Assembly: GCA_002449305.1 (NCBI GenBank)
Contig: DKDI01000045.1
Span: forward strand, 337 to 64,336
Length of the DNA: 64,000 bases
Source: Treponema sp. UBA6852
GTDB taxonomy: Bacteria; Spirochaetota; Spirochaetia; Treponematales; Treponemataceae
Direction of reading: 5' to 3'
Part shown: piece by piece, positions 52,167 to 61,975 of the stretch
How positions within the stretch are numbered: position 1 is the stretch's first letter
Layout: each line of letters starts with the position of its first letter
Program-made: the position numbers and the translations under genes
Notes under the pieces: generated by a model
What the model saw: only the letters and a program-made list of their open reading frames with translations
Database searches by the model: none
What the model was told of the DNA's origin: nothing

Positions 52167-53363
52167 ATGATTTTAAGCGCAGTATTTTCAAAGCCATCAA
52201 AAACTTGTCCGGAAATTTTTGGCAAGCCTTATATAAAAGTTCGAATCTGGAAAAATCCATCTTTTTCCGCAAAAAAACAAAATGAATTTCAAGCTGAATT
52301 TTTTACAGAAAAGCAGGCATTCCAAAAAAATTTCACTGCGGAACAAGCACAGGAATTTATTGAAAAGCACGCAGGAACAGCTTTTAAAAATTGCATTGTA
52401 AAAACGGACACCGAAGAAATCACAACAATGGCAAATAAAAAAGGCGAAATAAAAGTTTTTAGAAAGGCAGCAAAAAATTCTTCAGAGGAACAAAAGTTTT
52501 CAAATAATTTCAACCGAATAAAAAACTATATTTTGCAAAAAGGAAATCCAATTCCATTTTTAGTTGAACTTGGAGTTATGACAAAAGACGGAAAAGTGGT
52601 CGCGCAAAAATATGACAAGTTCCGGCAGATAAATAGATTCATCGAATTTATAAATGATATAATCGAAAGCATTGAAAAACTAAACGGAACTTCTTACACT
52701 CAAGAAAATCCTCTAAGAATTGTTGACTTCGGCTCAGGAAAATCTTATTTAACTTTTGCAGTTTATTATTTTTTAACTGAGCTGAAAAAAATTCCAGTCT
52801 GTATAACAGGACTTGATTTAAAAGAAGACGTAATAAAAAACTGCGATTCCCTTGCAAAAAAACTTAACTGCAAAAATCTTGAATTCAAAGTTGGAAACAT
52901 TGCAGATTATTCATCTGAAAAAAATCCAGACATCATAATCACACTTCACGCCTGCGACACAGCAACAGACTTTGCGCTCGACTATGCTATTAAGCATAAT
53001 GCAAAAGCAATTCTTTCAGTTCCTTGCTGCCAACACGAAATAAACAGCCAGCTTGAAAAACAAAAAATCAAATCAGAAAGCCCGTTCGCTTCAATTGAAA
53101 GATTTGGAATTTTACGTGAACGATTTGCGGCAATTGCAACTGACGCAATACGTGCAGAACTTCTTGAACAATGCGGATACGCAGTTCAGCTTTTGGAATT
53201 CATTGACATGAGCCACACTCCAAAAAATATTTTAATCCGCGCCGTAAAAAAACATTCAGACAATTTTAAACAAGAATCAAAAATCAGAATGAAAAGTTTG
53301 CTTAATGAACTTGGCTGCAACCAAGCATTGGAAAAACTTTTAAGCAAAGAATCAGAGCTATAG
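52167..53363 (+). CDS. SAM-dependent methyltransferase (Methyltransf_32-like)
   Basis: 398 aa. SAM motif RIVDFGSGKSYLTFAVYYFLTE, ITGLDLKEDVIKNC, then IIITLHACDTATDFAL and SVPCCQHEI, the pattern of the GSTCD/Methyltransf_32 family (RNA or protein methyltransferases). N-terminal 180 residues are a family-specific domain. Substrate unknown. No ribosome site; an AATATAAAA stretch stands in front. Confidence 0.78.
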   Translation: MILSAVFSKPSKTCPEIFGKPYIKVRIWKNPSFSAKKQNEFQAEFFTEKQAFQKNFTAEQAQEFIEKHAGTAFKNCIVKTDTEEITTMANKKGEIKVFRKAAKNSSEEQKFSNNFNRIKNYILQKGNPIPFLVELGVMTKDGKVVAQKYDKFRQINRFIEFINDIIESIEKLNGTSYTQENPLRIVDFGSGKSYLTFAVYYFLTELKKIPVCITGLDLKEDVIKNCDSLAKKLNCKNLEFKVGNIADYSSEKNPDIIITLHACDTATDFALDYAIKHNAKAILSVPCCQHEINSQLEKQKIKSESPFASIERFGILRERFAAIATDAIRAELLEQCGYAVQLLEFIDMSHTPKNILIRAVKKHSDNFKQESKIRMKSLLNELGCNQALEKLLSKESEL

Positions 53364-53422
53364 AAAAAAAAAATCAACTATGTTAGACTTAGTTAATTTT
53401 TAAATAAAAGGAAGCAGATATT

Positions 53423-55204
53423 ATGGAAGAGAAAGAAATACTTGAAAGAGCTGCAAAATATATTGCAGAAGAAAAAGATGATTTTTTCCGCAAGGAAGTT
53501 GAAGATTTAGTTGCAAAAAAAGACATGGCCGAACTAGAAGACCGTTTCTATCAGAGCCTTGAATTTGGAACAGGCGGACTTCGCGGTGTAATGGGCGGCG
53601 GAACAAACCGCATGAACACGCTCAATATTTCAAAAGCAACTCAGGGTCTTGCAAACTACTTAATCAAGGCATTTCCAGAAGAAGCAAAAAACGGCACATT
53701 GAGCGCATGTGTAGCTTATGACAGCCGCCACAACCATGATAAATTTTCAGACATCACAGCAAGAGTTTTTGCTGCAAACGGAATAAAAGCGTATCTTTTC
53801 ACTTCGCTTCGCCCTACTCCAGAACTTTCTTATGCAATCAGAATTCTTGGATGCAAAACTGGCGTTGTTGTAACTGCAAGCCACAATCCTCCACAGTACA
53901 ATGGCTACAAAGCTTACTGGGACGACGGCGCTCAGGTTGTTGAGCCGCACGATAAAGGAATCATCGATGAAGTTAACGCAGTAAAAGAAGTAAAACTTAT
54001 CGAAAAAGACGAAGCTGTAAAGACAGGAAAAATCGTTTTAATTGACAAGGAAATCGACGACAAATTCCAAGCAATGATAAAGTCAAATCTTTATCGTCCT
54101 GAACTTATAAAAGAAAAAGCAAGCAGCGTAAAAGTTGTATACACTCCGCTCCACGGAACAGGCGCAATGCACGTTGAAAAAGTTCTTGGAGATCTTGGAC
54201 TGAATGTAATCACAGTTCCAGAACAGCGCGAAGGAAACGGCGACTTCCCGACAGTAGAAAAGCCAAATCCAGAAGAAGCCCCAGCACTTAAAATGGCAGT
54301 TGAACTTGCAGAAAAAGAAAAAGCTGATGTTGTAATGGCAACAGATCCAGATGCAGACAGATTCGGAACTGCATTCCCAGACAAAAACGGAAAATACGTT
54401 CTTGTTTCAGGAAACCAGATGGGCGCGCTCCTTGCAGACTATGTTCTCCTTTCAAAAAAAGAATTCAACAAAATGCCTGAAAAACCAGTTCTTATCCGCT
54501 CAATCGTAACTTCACCTTTCGTTGATTCAATTGCAAAAAAATACAACGTAGCCGTAAAAGAATGTCTTACAGGCTTCAAGTGGATTGCTTATGATGAAGG
54601 CCAGATGGAAAAAGACGGAAGCGGAAACTACGTATTCGGACTTGAAGAAAGCTACGGCTATCTTGTAGAAACAGAAGTACGCGACAAGGACGGAATATCA
54701 GCAGCCGCAATGTGTGCTGAAATGACTCTTTACTGGGCAAGCAAAGGAAAATCTCTTCTTGAGCATTTGAACGATATGTACAAGGAATACGGACTTTTTG
54801 AAGACCGCGCAATCAGCAAATATTTCCCTGGAGTACAAGGACCAAAAATTATGGGCGGAATAATGACAAAACTCCGCACAGAAGGCCTTACTTCTCTCGG
54901 CGGAAAGAAAGTTGTAAAAATCCGCGACATTCAGCAGCAGGTTGCTTTTGATCCGGCAAATCCATCCTCAAAAGAAAGTCTTCCTTGGCCAAAGAGCAAT
55001 GTTCTTCAGTTCGTTCTTGAAGGCGGAACAATTGTAAGCGCACGTCCAAGCGGAACAGAACCAAAAATCAAGTTCTACATCAACAGCACAGTTCCTGTTT
55101 CCGCAAAAACAGACGAAGCTTTGGAAGAAGCAAAGAAAGCCGCTGACAAACTCTGCTCAGATATTTCAGAAGAAATAAACGCAGTTCTTAACGCAGCAGG
55201 CTGA
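53423..55204 (+). CDS. Phosphoglucomutase / phosphomannomutase
   Basis: 593 aa. Alpha-D-phosphohexomutase with the phospho-serine loop TASHNPPQYNGYKAYWDDG, metal loop DPDADRFG, sugar-binding EESYGYL, and phosphate-binding SGTEPKIKFY. Typical of the long PGM/PMM (PgcA) of Firmicutes and spirochaetes. AAGGAAG ribosome site. Confidence 0.93.
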   Translation: MEEKEILERAAKYIAEEKDDFFRKEVEDLVAKKDMAELEDRFYQSLEFGTGGLRGVMGGGTNRMNTLNISKATQGLANYLIKAFPEEAKNGTLSACVAYDSRHNHDKFSDITARVFAANGIKAYLFTSLRPTPELSYAIRILGCKTGVVVTASHNPPQYNGYKAYWDDGAQVVEPHDKGIIDEVNAVKEVKLIEKDEAVKTGKIVLIDKEIDDKFQAMIKSNLYRPELIKEKASSVKVVYTPLHGTGAMHVEKVLGDLGLNVITVPEQREGNGDFPTVEKPNPEEAPALKMAVELAEKEKADVVMATDPDADRFGTAFPDKNGKYVLVSGNQMGALLADYVLLSKKEFNKMPEKPVLIRSIVTSPFVDSIAKKYNVAVKECLTGFKWIAYDEGQMEKDGSGNYVFGLEESYGYLVETEVRDKDGISAAAMCAEMTLYWASKGKSLLEHLNDMYKEYGLFEDRAISKYFPGVQGPKIMGGIMTKLRTEGLTSLGGKKVVKIRDIQQQVAFDPANPSSKESLPWPKSNVLQFVLEGGTIVSARPSGTEPKIKFYINSTVPVSAKTDEALEEAKKAADKLCSDISEEINAVLNAAG

Positions 55205-55229
55205 ATCTAAAAAAAAAACAACTGTATTT

Positions 55230-55360
55230 GAGGATGTCTAATAAGTTCAAAACGTCATTGTCGTACTTGATACGACAATCTCTAAATGGCTGTAATATAT
55301 ACATTTAGATTTTCGGGTCAAGCCCGAAAATGACAGAAAAGATACTTTTGGAACATCCCC
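55230..55360 (+). repeat. MITE-like element, copy B, with a nested REP unit
   Basis: GAGGATGTCT (55230-55239) and GAACATCCCC (55351-55360) correspond to the ends of copy A at 30653. Identical internal blocks, but copy B has 34 bp more: a REP-like GTCATTGTCGTACTTGATAC unit (about 55254-55284). Confidence 0.75.
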
Positions 55361-55385
55361 AAATACCATTTTTTCAGTTCAACTT

Positions 55386-56036
55386 ATGGCATTTAAAATC
55401 TTCAACAGCTTTAGAAATCTCGCAAAGGAATTTTATTCAGGAAAAACTTTTGTGGCATTTGACACAGAAACCACAGGGCTAAAATCTGAAAAAGAATTCA
55501 TAATAGAAATTGGAGCCGTGAAATTCAATTGCGACGGAGTTATTGGAGAACCGTTTGATATTTTAATAAAGCCGCCTATAGAACTTCCGCAGTTCATAAA
55601 AGACCTTACGCACATCACAGACGAAATGATTTCATGCTGTCCATGCGCAAAAGAAGCTGTCCCGCAGTTTTTAAATTTCATCGGCGGAAAAGAAACAGTT
55701 CTTGTAGCACACAATGCGCAATTCGACTTAGGATTTGTAAATTCAGAGCTAAAAAGATTCAGCCATCCAGAGCTTCCAAACATCTGCATAGACACACTGA
55801 ACGCTTCAAGATGGGCATATCCTGATTTAATAAAGGAACAGGAAAAAGGCCAGTACAGACTCCAAAGCTTGGCAAAGAGATTCGGAATAGAAGCAAAAGC
55901 CGCCCACCGTGCAAACGACGACGCAAGACTTTGCATGGAAATTTTTAAGCGAATAATAAACGACACGATGGACAGACAGAAAAATTTTTCAATAAGCAAA
56001 ATCAAAAGAAATCCAGTTCAAATTGAATTGTTTTAA
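55386..56036 (+). CDS. DnaQ-like 3'-5' exonuclease
   Basis: 216 aa DEDDh exonuclease: FVAFDTETTGL (Exo I), HNAQFDLGFV (Exo II) and HRANDDAR (Exo III). Either the proofreading subunit of DNA polymerase III or a free exonuclease; no polymerase sequence is attached. Nothing to suggest a more exact role. Confidence 0.85.
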   Translation: MAFKIFNSFRNLAKEFYSGKTFVAFDTETTGLKSEKEFIIEIGAVKFNCDGVIGEPFDILIKPPIELPQFIKDLTHITDEMISCCPCAKEAVPQFLNFIGGKETVLVAHNAQFDLGFVNSELKRFSHPELPNICIDTLNASRWAYPDLIKEQEKGQYRLQSLAKRFGIEAKAAHRANDDARLCMEIFKRIINDTMDRQKNFSISKIKRNPVQIELF

Positions 56037-56086
56037 AATTAAAAATACTGATTGATAAAAGAAACAATTTAATATAACATTGGCGA

Positions 56087-57442
56087 ATGTCAGAAAACAT
56101 CAAAGAAAACAAAATGGGCGTAATGCCTGTAACCAAGCTTCTTTTAAATATGTCTTTGCCAATCATGCTTTCAATGCTGGTAATGGCATGCTACAATATT
56201 GTTGACAGCATTTTTGTTGCGCAGATAAATGAAAATGCGCTGACTGCCATATCACTTGCATTTCCTGTTCAAACACTGATGATTGCAGTTTCAATAGGAA
56301 CAGCGATTGGCGTAAATGCGCTTCTAGCAATGAAGCTTGGACAGAAAGACAGCGATGCAGTAAACAAAATTGCCATGAACGGCATCTTCCTTTCAGTTTG
56401 CAGTTTTATTGCATTTTTTATCCTGGGATTTCTTTTTACAAAGCCTTATTTAAAAACTCAGACGGGTGACGAACAGATTATTCAGTTTGGAAGTGAATAT
56501 CTAAAAATAATAACAATGGCATCTTTCGCGCTTTTTGTTTCAACAATGTCTGACAGACTTTTGCAGGCAACAGGAAGAACTTTTTACACAATGATAACGC
56601 AACTTGTAGGAGCAATAACAAACATAATTCTTGACCCGCTTATGATTTTTGGAATAGGACCTTTTCCAAAAATGGGAATGGCAGGCGCGGCTTTGGCAAC
56701 AGTCATCGGGCAAATTTTTTCTGCGCTAGTTTCGCTTTATTTCAATCTGAAAAAAAATCCCGACATACATTTTAAATTAAAAGGCTTCAAGCCAAACTCT
56801 CTGATTATCGGTCAGATTTATAAAATCGGAATTCCTTCAATTCTTCTTCAGTCCATAAATTCTGTTACAACTTACGGAATGAATTTAATTCTTGGAACTT
56901 TCTCCGCAACGGCAATCGCAGTTTATGGAGTTTATTTTAAACTGAATAGCTTTATCTTTATGCCGGTATTCGGACTTACAACTGGAATGGTTCCAATTGT
57001 TTCGTACAACTATGGAGCAGGAAATGCAGAGCGAATCAAGAAAACTGTAAAGTCAACAATTTTAATTGCGGTTTCAATCATGGTATTCGGCATTATAATT
57101 TTTGAACTTTTTCCAGCGGAACTTTTAATGCTATTCAAGGCAAGCGAACATATGCTTGGAATTGGATGCACAGCAATGAGAATTATCGCACCAAGTTTTA
57201 TCGGAGCAGCAATTGCAATTACGCTAGGCTCAACTTTTCAAGCTTTAGGAAAATCTTTTTTAAGCATGACAGTTTCTTTTGTAAGACAACTGGTTGTTTT
57301 GCTTCCTGTGGCATATTTTCTTTCCCGCACTGGAAAAGTTGAAAATGTCTGGTTTTGCTTTCTTATCGCTGAAATCTTTGCAATCAGCCTTTCAACATTT
57401 TTCATGCACAGAATAAAAAAGACAATGCTTGATAAACTTTAG
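56087..57442 (+). CDS. MATE-family efflux transporter 2
   Basis: 451 aa, twelve membrane segments. MSLPIMLSMLVMACYNIVDSIFVAQINENALTAIS and NSFIFMPVFGLTTGMVPIVSYNYGAG are typical of the DinF/MepA branch of MATE. A TTGATA-17-TAACAT promoter ends six bases before the ATG. Confidence 0.9.
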   Translation: MSENIKENKMGVMPVTKLLLNMSLPIMLSMLVMACYNIVDSIFVAQINENALTAISLAFPVQTLMIAVSIGTAIGVNALLAMKLGQKDSDAVNKIAMNGIFLSVCSFIAFFILGFLFTKPYLKTQTGDEQIIQFGSEYLKIITMASFALFVSTMSDRLLQATGRTFYTMITQLVGAITNIILDPLMIFGIGPFPKMGMAGAALATVIGQIFSALVSLYFNLKKNPDIHFKLKGFKPNSLIIGQIYKIGIPSILLQSINSVTTYGMNLILGTFSATAIAVYGVYFKLNSFIFMPVFGLTTGMVPIVSYNYGAGNAERIKKTVKSTILIAVSIMVFGIIIFELFPAELLMLFKASEHMLGIGCTAMRIIAPSFIGAAIAITLGSTFQALGKSFLSMTVSFVRQLVVLLPVAYFLSRTGKVENVWFCFLIAEIFAISLSTFFMHRIKKTMLDKL

Positions 57443-57474
57443 TTTAGGTTTTAAAAAGAGGCCGGCAAATAAAG

Positions 57475-58347
57475 CTAGCCTCTTGGGGCTTTTGCAGGAT
57501 CAATAGGATTTGACTTTTGAAAAACCATAAGGCAAATTTGGGTTGTGCCTTTTATGCTGTCTGTGCCTGCAGTTCCTAAAGAATCGCCAAACACAACATA
57601 ATCGCCTTTGCGGACTTTTATAGAGCCAAGCCCAGAATAAACATAAATGTGTCCGGTTTTTGCCTGAACGAAAACAACCTGTCCGTATCCTCTATAATTT
57701 CCAACATACATAACAGTTCCAGCACGGATTGCCGTTACGCTTTCATTTTTCTGCGCGCTAAGCTGAACGCCGCTGACTTTTCCTTTCATGTAAGTTACAG
57801 TCGGATTCTTTACAGGCCAAGTTAAACTTGAGTCGCCTTTTTTTTCTGAATATTTGCGCGGATCACTTGAAGGCAAGCTAGGAAGAGAGGCTGAAGTATC
57901 AACAATCGTAACAGGAATTTTCAGACGCTGACCAGCCTTTAAAACTGTATCAGAATCAAAATTGTTCAACGCCTTAAGTTCTTCGACAGAAATTCCATTC
58001 ACTTTTGCAATTCTATAGAAAGTATCGCCTTTTTGAACTGTATAAGTGTCAAATTTTCTTTCTGCGTTGGATAGACTTTTTGAAGTTGAAACTGAAGGCA
58101 AAGAACTTTTTTCTACATTCTTTTCCGGAATTGAAAGTTTTTGTCCAACTTTTAAAACATCATTTACAGTAAGATTGTTCATAGCGCAAAGCTGGTCTAC
58201 AGAAATTCCATATTTGCGACTGATTGAATAATAAGTTTCTCCTTTTTCAACTGTATGAGTTTCTGCAAAAGAAAAACAGGCAGTCAAAAAAAGAATTAAA
58301 AGAAACAAAATATTTTTTCTATATGCAAATTTTTTAGTCATAATCAT
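57475..58347 (-). CDS. LysM-LytM protein with degenerate peptidase, NlpD-like
   Basis: 290 aa. Signal peptide, two LysM domains (HTVEKGETYYSISRKYGISVDQLCAMNN and YTVQKGDTFYRIAKVNGISVEELKALNN), then an M23/LytM fold. The metal residues are missing: the GxHxGxD-type site and HLHFEV appear as VQLSAQ and QICLMVF, and the usual YAHL is YSGL. It should therefore bind peptidoglycan and regulate amidases, like NlpD/EnvC, rather than cut. Confidence 0.82.
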   Translation of the reverse strand: MIMTKKFAYRKNILFLLILFLTACFSFAETHTVEKGETYYSISRKYGISVDQLCAMNNLTVNDVLKVGQKLSIPEKNVEKSSLPSVSTSKSLSNAERKFDTYTVQKGDTFYRIAKVNGISVEELKALNNFDSDTVLKAGQRLKIPVTIVDTSASLPSLPSSDPRKYSEKKGDSSLTWPVKNPTVTYMKGKVSGVQLSAQKNESVTAIRAGTVMYVGNYRGYGQVVFVQAKTGHIYVYSGLGSIKVRKGDYVVFGDSLGTAGTDSIKGTTQICLMVFQKSNPIDPAKAPRG

Positions 58348-58394
58348 ACCGTTAGTTTATCGGCTAATTTATGAAAAAAATTTACCTTAAAATT

Positions 58395-59186
58395 TTAAAA
58401 CAATTCAGGAAAAACATCGTTCATGCCGTACAATGCCCCGGGCTTTAGATTGCCTTCTTTCAGCATAGAAAAAAGATTTTCCAAAGCATGAACTGCTCCG
58501 TTTGCAAATCCCTTGCGGCTTCTTGCTGTATGTGTAATTTCAATTGTATCAGCCTCGCAGTCAAAGAAAACTTTGTGTGTTCCCGGAACTGAACCGCATC
58601 TCGTAGAAGAAACGTGAAGTTGATTCGGCAAAGGCTTTTCCTTGAATTCATTTGTTACAATTGAATTTTTTCTTTTGAATTCAAAAAGCAGATGATTTGC
58701 AATTTCAAGCGCAGTTCCAGAAGGACTATCAGCTTTTTGATTATGGTGCATTTCCCAAATTGCAGCATCATATTCAGAAAATTTATTCGCAAGACGAGCG
58801 GCATCTTCTACAATTTTATAAAGGATATTTACACCAATGGAAAAATTTGCGCTTGTCATAATTGTTCCACCGCACTTTGCAGCAAGAGAAGCAATCTCAT
58901 CTTTTTTGTCATTCCAGCCTGTAGTTCCAACTACCATAGGAATTTTCAAAGGAAGAAGAGCTTTTATATTTTCAAGAACAGAAGACGGATGCGTAAATTC
59001 AATTATTCCATCCGCGCCGCTAGAAACAACTGCCTCTGCAAGAGCATTGCCATCTCCTGCGGAAATTTTCACTTTGGCATCTGGCGCAAAAACATCAATT
59101 GTAGACACAACAGAATGTCCAAACGACAATGCGGACTGTTCAAGCATGTGTCCCATTTTTCCATATCCAACCAATGCAATTTTCAT
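58395..59186 (-). CDS. dapB: 4-hydroxy-tetrahydrodipicolinate reductase
   Basis: 263 aa from MKIALVGYGKMG at 59186, with GGGAGG in front (the longer reading to 59201 crosses it). Nucleotide-binding GYGKMG, catalytic EMHHNQKADSPSGTAL. Reduces HTPA in the diaminopimelate/lysine pathway. Sits 18 bases behind lysC. Confidence 0.94.
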   Translation of the reverse strand: MKIALVGYGKMGHMLEQSALSFGHSVVSTIDVFAPDAKVKISAGDGNALAEAVVSSGADGIIEFTHPSSVLENIKALLPLKIPMVVGTTGWNDKKDEIASLAAKCGGTIMTSANFSIGVNILYKIVEDAARLANKFSEYDAAIWEMHHNQKADSPSGTALEIANHLLFEFKRKNSIVTNEFKEKPLPNQLHVSSTRCGSVPGTHKVFFDCEADTIEITHTARSRKGFANGAVHALENLFSMLKEGNLKPGALYGMNDVFPELF

Positions 59187-59204
59187 TATTAATCCTCCCA
59201 AAAA

Positions 59205-60530
59205 TTAAGCAAAAAGAACTGAATGAATTGCTTCTACAGTTTTGTCCGCCTGATTAGTATCTACGAGCATGCTTATGTTAACCTTACTTGCGCCTTGGCT
59301 TATCATCTGAACATTTATTCCTTCTTTTGAAAGTCCATCGAATGCCTTTGCAATAATCACACTGGATCTTGAAGCATCGCAAATTATTGTAACAATCGCC
59401 TTGCCAGTTTTTACATTGACATCAGCAACACGTTTTAAATCTTCAATAAGTCCTGTCAAATCCGCTTTTCCATCAACAGTCAAACTAACAGAAACTTCGG
59501 AAGTCGCAATCACGTCAATGCTTATATTCCACTTTAAAAACTGATTGAAAATATGCGCAAGAAATCCGGCCGCGCCAAGCATGCGGCTAGACTGAATATC
59601 TATGAGCGTTACATTTTTTACTTTTGTAATCGCAGTAACAAGAGGACGAGTTCCTGTATGCTCTTCTACAATAAGAGTGCCGCGGCTTTTTATATTGTAA
59701 CTGTTTTTTACACGAACAGGAGTTCCTGTTTTTCTGCAAGGAATCATACTGCGCGGATGAAGAACCTGACTTCCAAACATAGCAAGTTCCTGAGCTTCCT
59801 CGTAAGTTACTTCATCAACAGGGCGAGCCTCTTTTACAATGCGAGGATCTGTAGTCATAATTCCGTCAACATCTTTCCAAGTCTGAATTTCTTTTGCCCT
59901 CATTGCCGCGCCAATCATCGTTGCGCTCAAGTCGCTTCCGCCACGCCCTAAAGTTGTTATGATTCCATTTTTATCTTTAGCAATGAAACCAGTTACTATA
60001 GGAATTTCTTTCGATGTTCCATTTTTATATCCATCAAGATGTTTAGGAATATTTTCCCATACTTCATCCAAAAGCTCAGCCGCCATATAATTCGAGTCGC
60101 TCACAAATCCAATGTCCCAGGAATCAAACGCCTTTGCTTCAGTTCCAAGAGAACAAAGATAAGCTGACATCATGCGCACTGACATGCGCTCGCCAAAAGA
60201 CACAAGGTAATCTCTGGTGCGCTTTGTAAGTTCATGCAGCATACTTATTCCTGTAAGAAGCGTTTTTAATTCGCCAAGCAATTCTTTTATTTCTGGAACA
60301 GAAACGCCAAGTTGTTTTTCTGTTTCAATATGAAGCCTTTCAATTTTTTCAATGTCAACAGTTCCCTTAACTGCCATGTCAGCAGCTTCAAGAAGATGAT
60401 CTGTTGTGTCTCCCATTGCGCTTAAAACAACAACAGGACGTTCGTCTTTATATGCCTGAATTATTTCGGCTACATGTTTAATGCGGTCAGCATTTGCAAC
60501 TGAGCTTCCGCCAAATTTCATTACGATCAT
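59205..60530 (-). CDS. lysC: Aspartate kinase
   Basis: 441 aa monofunctional enzyme, KFGGSSV at the start, GRGGSDLSATMIGAAM substrate loop and two C-terminal ACT domains (VTLIDIQSSRMLGAAGFLAHIF; INVQMISQGASKVNISMLV) for lysine or threonine feedback. In an operon with dapB and the DUF1015 gene. Confidence 0.94.
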   Translation of the reverse strand: MIVMKFGGSSVANADRIKHVAEIIQAYKDERPVVVLSAMGDTTDHLLEAADMAVKGTVDIEKIERLHIETEKQLGVSVPEIKELLGELKTLLTGISMLHELTKRTRDYLVSFGERMSVRMMSAYLCSLGTEAKAFDSWDIGFVSDSNYMAAELLDEVWENIPKHLDGYKNGTSKEIPIVTGFIAKDKNGIITTLGRGGSDLSATMIGAAMRAKEIQTWKDVDGIMTTDPRIVKEARPVDEVTYEEAQELAMFGSQVLHPRSMIPCRKTGTPVRVKNSYNIKSRGTLIVEEHTGTRPLVTAITKVKNVTLIDIQSSRMLGAAGFLAHIFNQFLKWNISIDVIATSEVSVSLTVDGKADLTGLIEDLKRVADVNVKTGKAIVTIICDASRSSVIIAKAFDGLSKEGINVQMISQGASKVNISMLVDTNQADKTVEAIHSVLFA

Positions 60531-60563
60531 AGCAACGATTATACTTAAGGATTAACTGAAAGT

Positions 60564-61865
60564 CTATCGGCTTAAAAAAAGTTTTCGGCATTCAAGATAG
60601 AATCTTTTTTCGCTGGCTTCTCCCATGCTGAAACTTTTTCGAGGCAAAGGTCCGCGGCTAGAAATTGTTTCAAAGAATGAATCTTTTGCGATTGGAGGAA
60701 GAAGAATTGAAACTGCATTTTTTTGCGCGCCAAGTCTGAAAACTTCTTCATTGCCGTGAATGTAGTCAATTTCAATTTCTTTGTTACAGGAAATAAATTC
60801 ATCAAGTAACGGTTGAAGACGGCTTACTGCAAGTTCCTGAATCCTTGTTTTTATTCTAAAATATTTTTGTATTTCATTTTCTTTAAAAATAAATCCAAAA
60901 TCCGCCTTGGATTTTTTTATATTTTGTCCCAAAGAATTTTCGCTTACTTCTTCTACAAGCACACCGTTAAGTTTTTCATTTAAAAAAGAAATCAACTTAG
61001 AAGCATTGCTATAAAAAAGAACACGATGAATCGGCTCAAAAGTCAAACCAGAATCATAAATATTAACAATTTCTACAAGAGCATAGCGCGCATTAAAATT
61101 TGGCGAATCAGAATTTTTACATTCGTCCCAAACAGCTTTTGCAGTTGCCAAAGAATGGTTTCCGTCTCCAACAGCAAACAAAAAAGAATTTCCGTCACTG
61201 TCAGAATTTTGCTTTTTTAATTTTTCAAGAGCAGAAGAAATTTTTTCAAAAGCTTCCGCAGATTTTATAGCCCAGCCTGAAATATGACCGGCATTCATCA
61301 TCAAGTCTCCATCATAAACCGGAGGATTTTTTTTAGCTTCAATTCCAACTTCTTCTATAAGACAATGCTCCGGATCGTTTACCAAAAGCATAATGTGAGG
61401 AAGCTCAAGGGGCGCATTTTTTCTAATTTCCTTTCGCACAGGAATTCTTTCGGGAATAGTAGCTTCAGTGGCACGAATCAAGTTTTTTGAAAACGGCTTC
61501 CATTCATAAGTTTCCAAATCAATCGCAACAACAAGACCACGGCGGACTCTTCCGTAGCAAGTCTTTCGCTCAACATAAATAAATTCTTTTTCAGGCGAGT
61601 CAAAAATATTTTCATCAAGATATTTTTTCATTGTCTGGCGGATTTTTTCTATGCGTTCTTTTTTATCTGAAGAAGAAAGAAAAATTTCCGGCAAAATTAA
61701 ATTCAAAGTAGAAGGAGAATTACCAACAATTTCTTCTGCTTTTTTCCAATAATCAAAATCCTGCGTATACTGATCGCACGCCACAACGCACCAAGTCTTT
61801 AAATCTTTTTTTCTGGGCAAAAGAATTTCTGGAATTCTTATTCCAAAGTGTTCAAAATTTTCCAT
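60564..61865 (-). CDS. DUF1015 family protein
   Basis: 433 aa from ATG 61865, which follows TATAAT by six bases; the frame upstream to 61901 would lie over the -35. Conserved features: IRIPEILLPRKKDLKTWCVVACDQYTQ, VERKTCYGRVRRGLVVAIDLE, FAVGDGNHSLATAKAVWDE. Function unknown for the family; its conserved place in a lysine operon is not established. Confidence 0.85.
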   Translation of the reverse strand: MENFEHFGIRIPEILLPRKKDLKTWCVVACDQYTQDFDYWKKAEEIVGNSPSTLNLILPEIFLSSSDKKERIEKIRQTMKKYLDENIFDSPEKEFIYVERKTCYGRVRRGLVVAIDLETYEWKPFSKNLIRATEATIPERIPVRKEIRKNAPLELPHIMLLVNDPEHCLIEEVGIEAKKNPPVYDGDLMMNAGHISGWAIKSAEAFEKISSALEKLKKQNSDSDGNSFLFAVGDGNHSLATAKAVWDECKNSDSPNFNARYALVEIVNIYDSGLTFEPIHRVLFYSNASKLISFLNEKLNGVLVEEVSENSLGQNIKKSKADFGFIFKENEIQKYFRIKTRIQELAVSRLQPLLDEFISCNKEIEIDYIHGNEEVFRLGAQKNAVSILLPPIAKDSFFETISSRGPLPRKSFSMGEASEKRFYLECRKLFLSR

Positions 61866-61940
61866 AAAAAAATTATATAGATATTTTTTATTTTTAGCCA
61901 TAAGAGAAAAACAAAACTCTAAATGCTTTTAAAACCAAAA

Positions 61941-61969
61941 TTGAATTTTATAAAAATTGCAATTATAAT
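61941..61969 (+). promoter_or_regulatory. rpoN promoter
   Basis: TTGAAT (61941-61946), 17-bp spacer, TATAAT (61964-61969), six bases before the ATG: leaderless. Confidence 0.6.
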
Positions 61970-61975
61970 TAAGCA

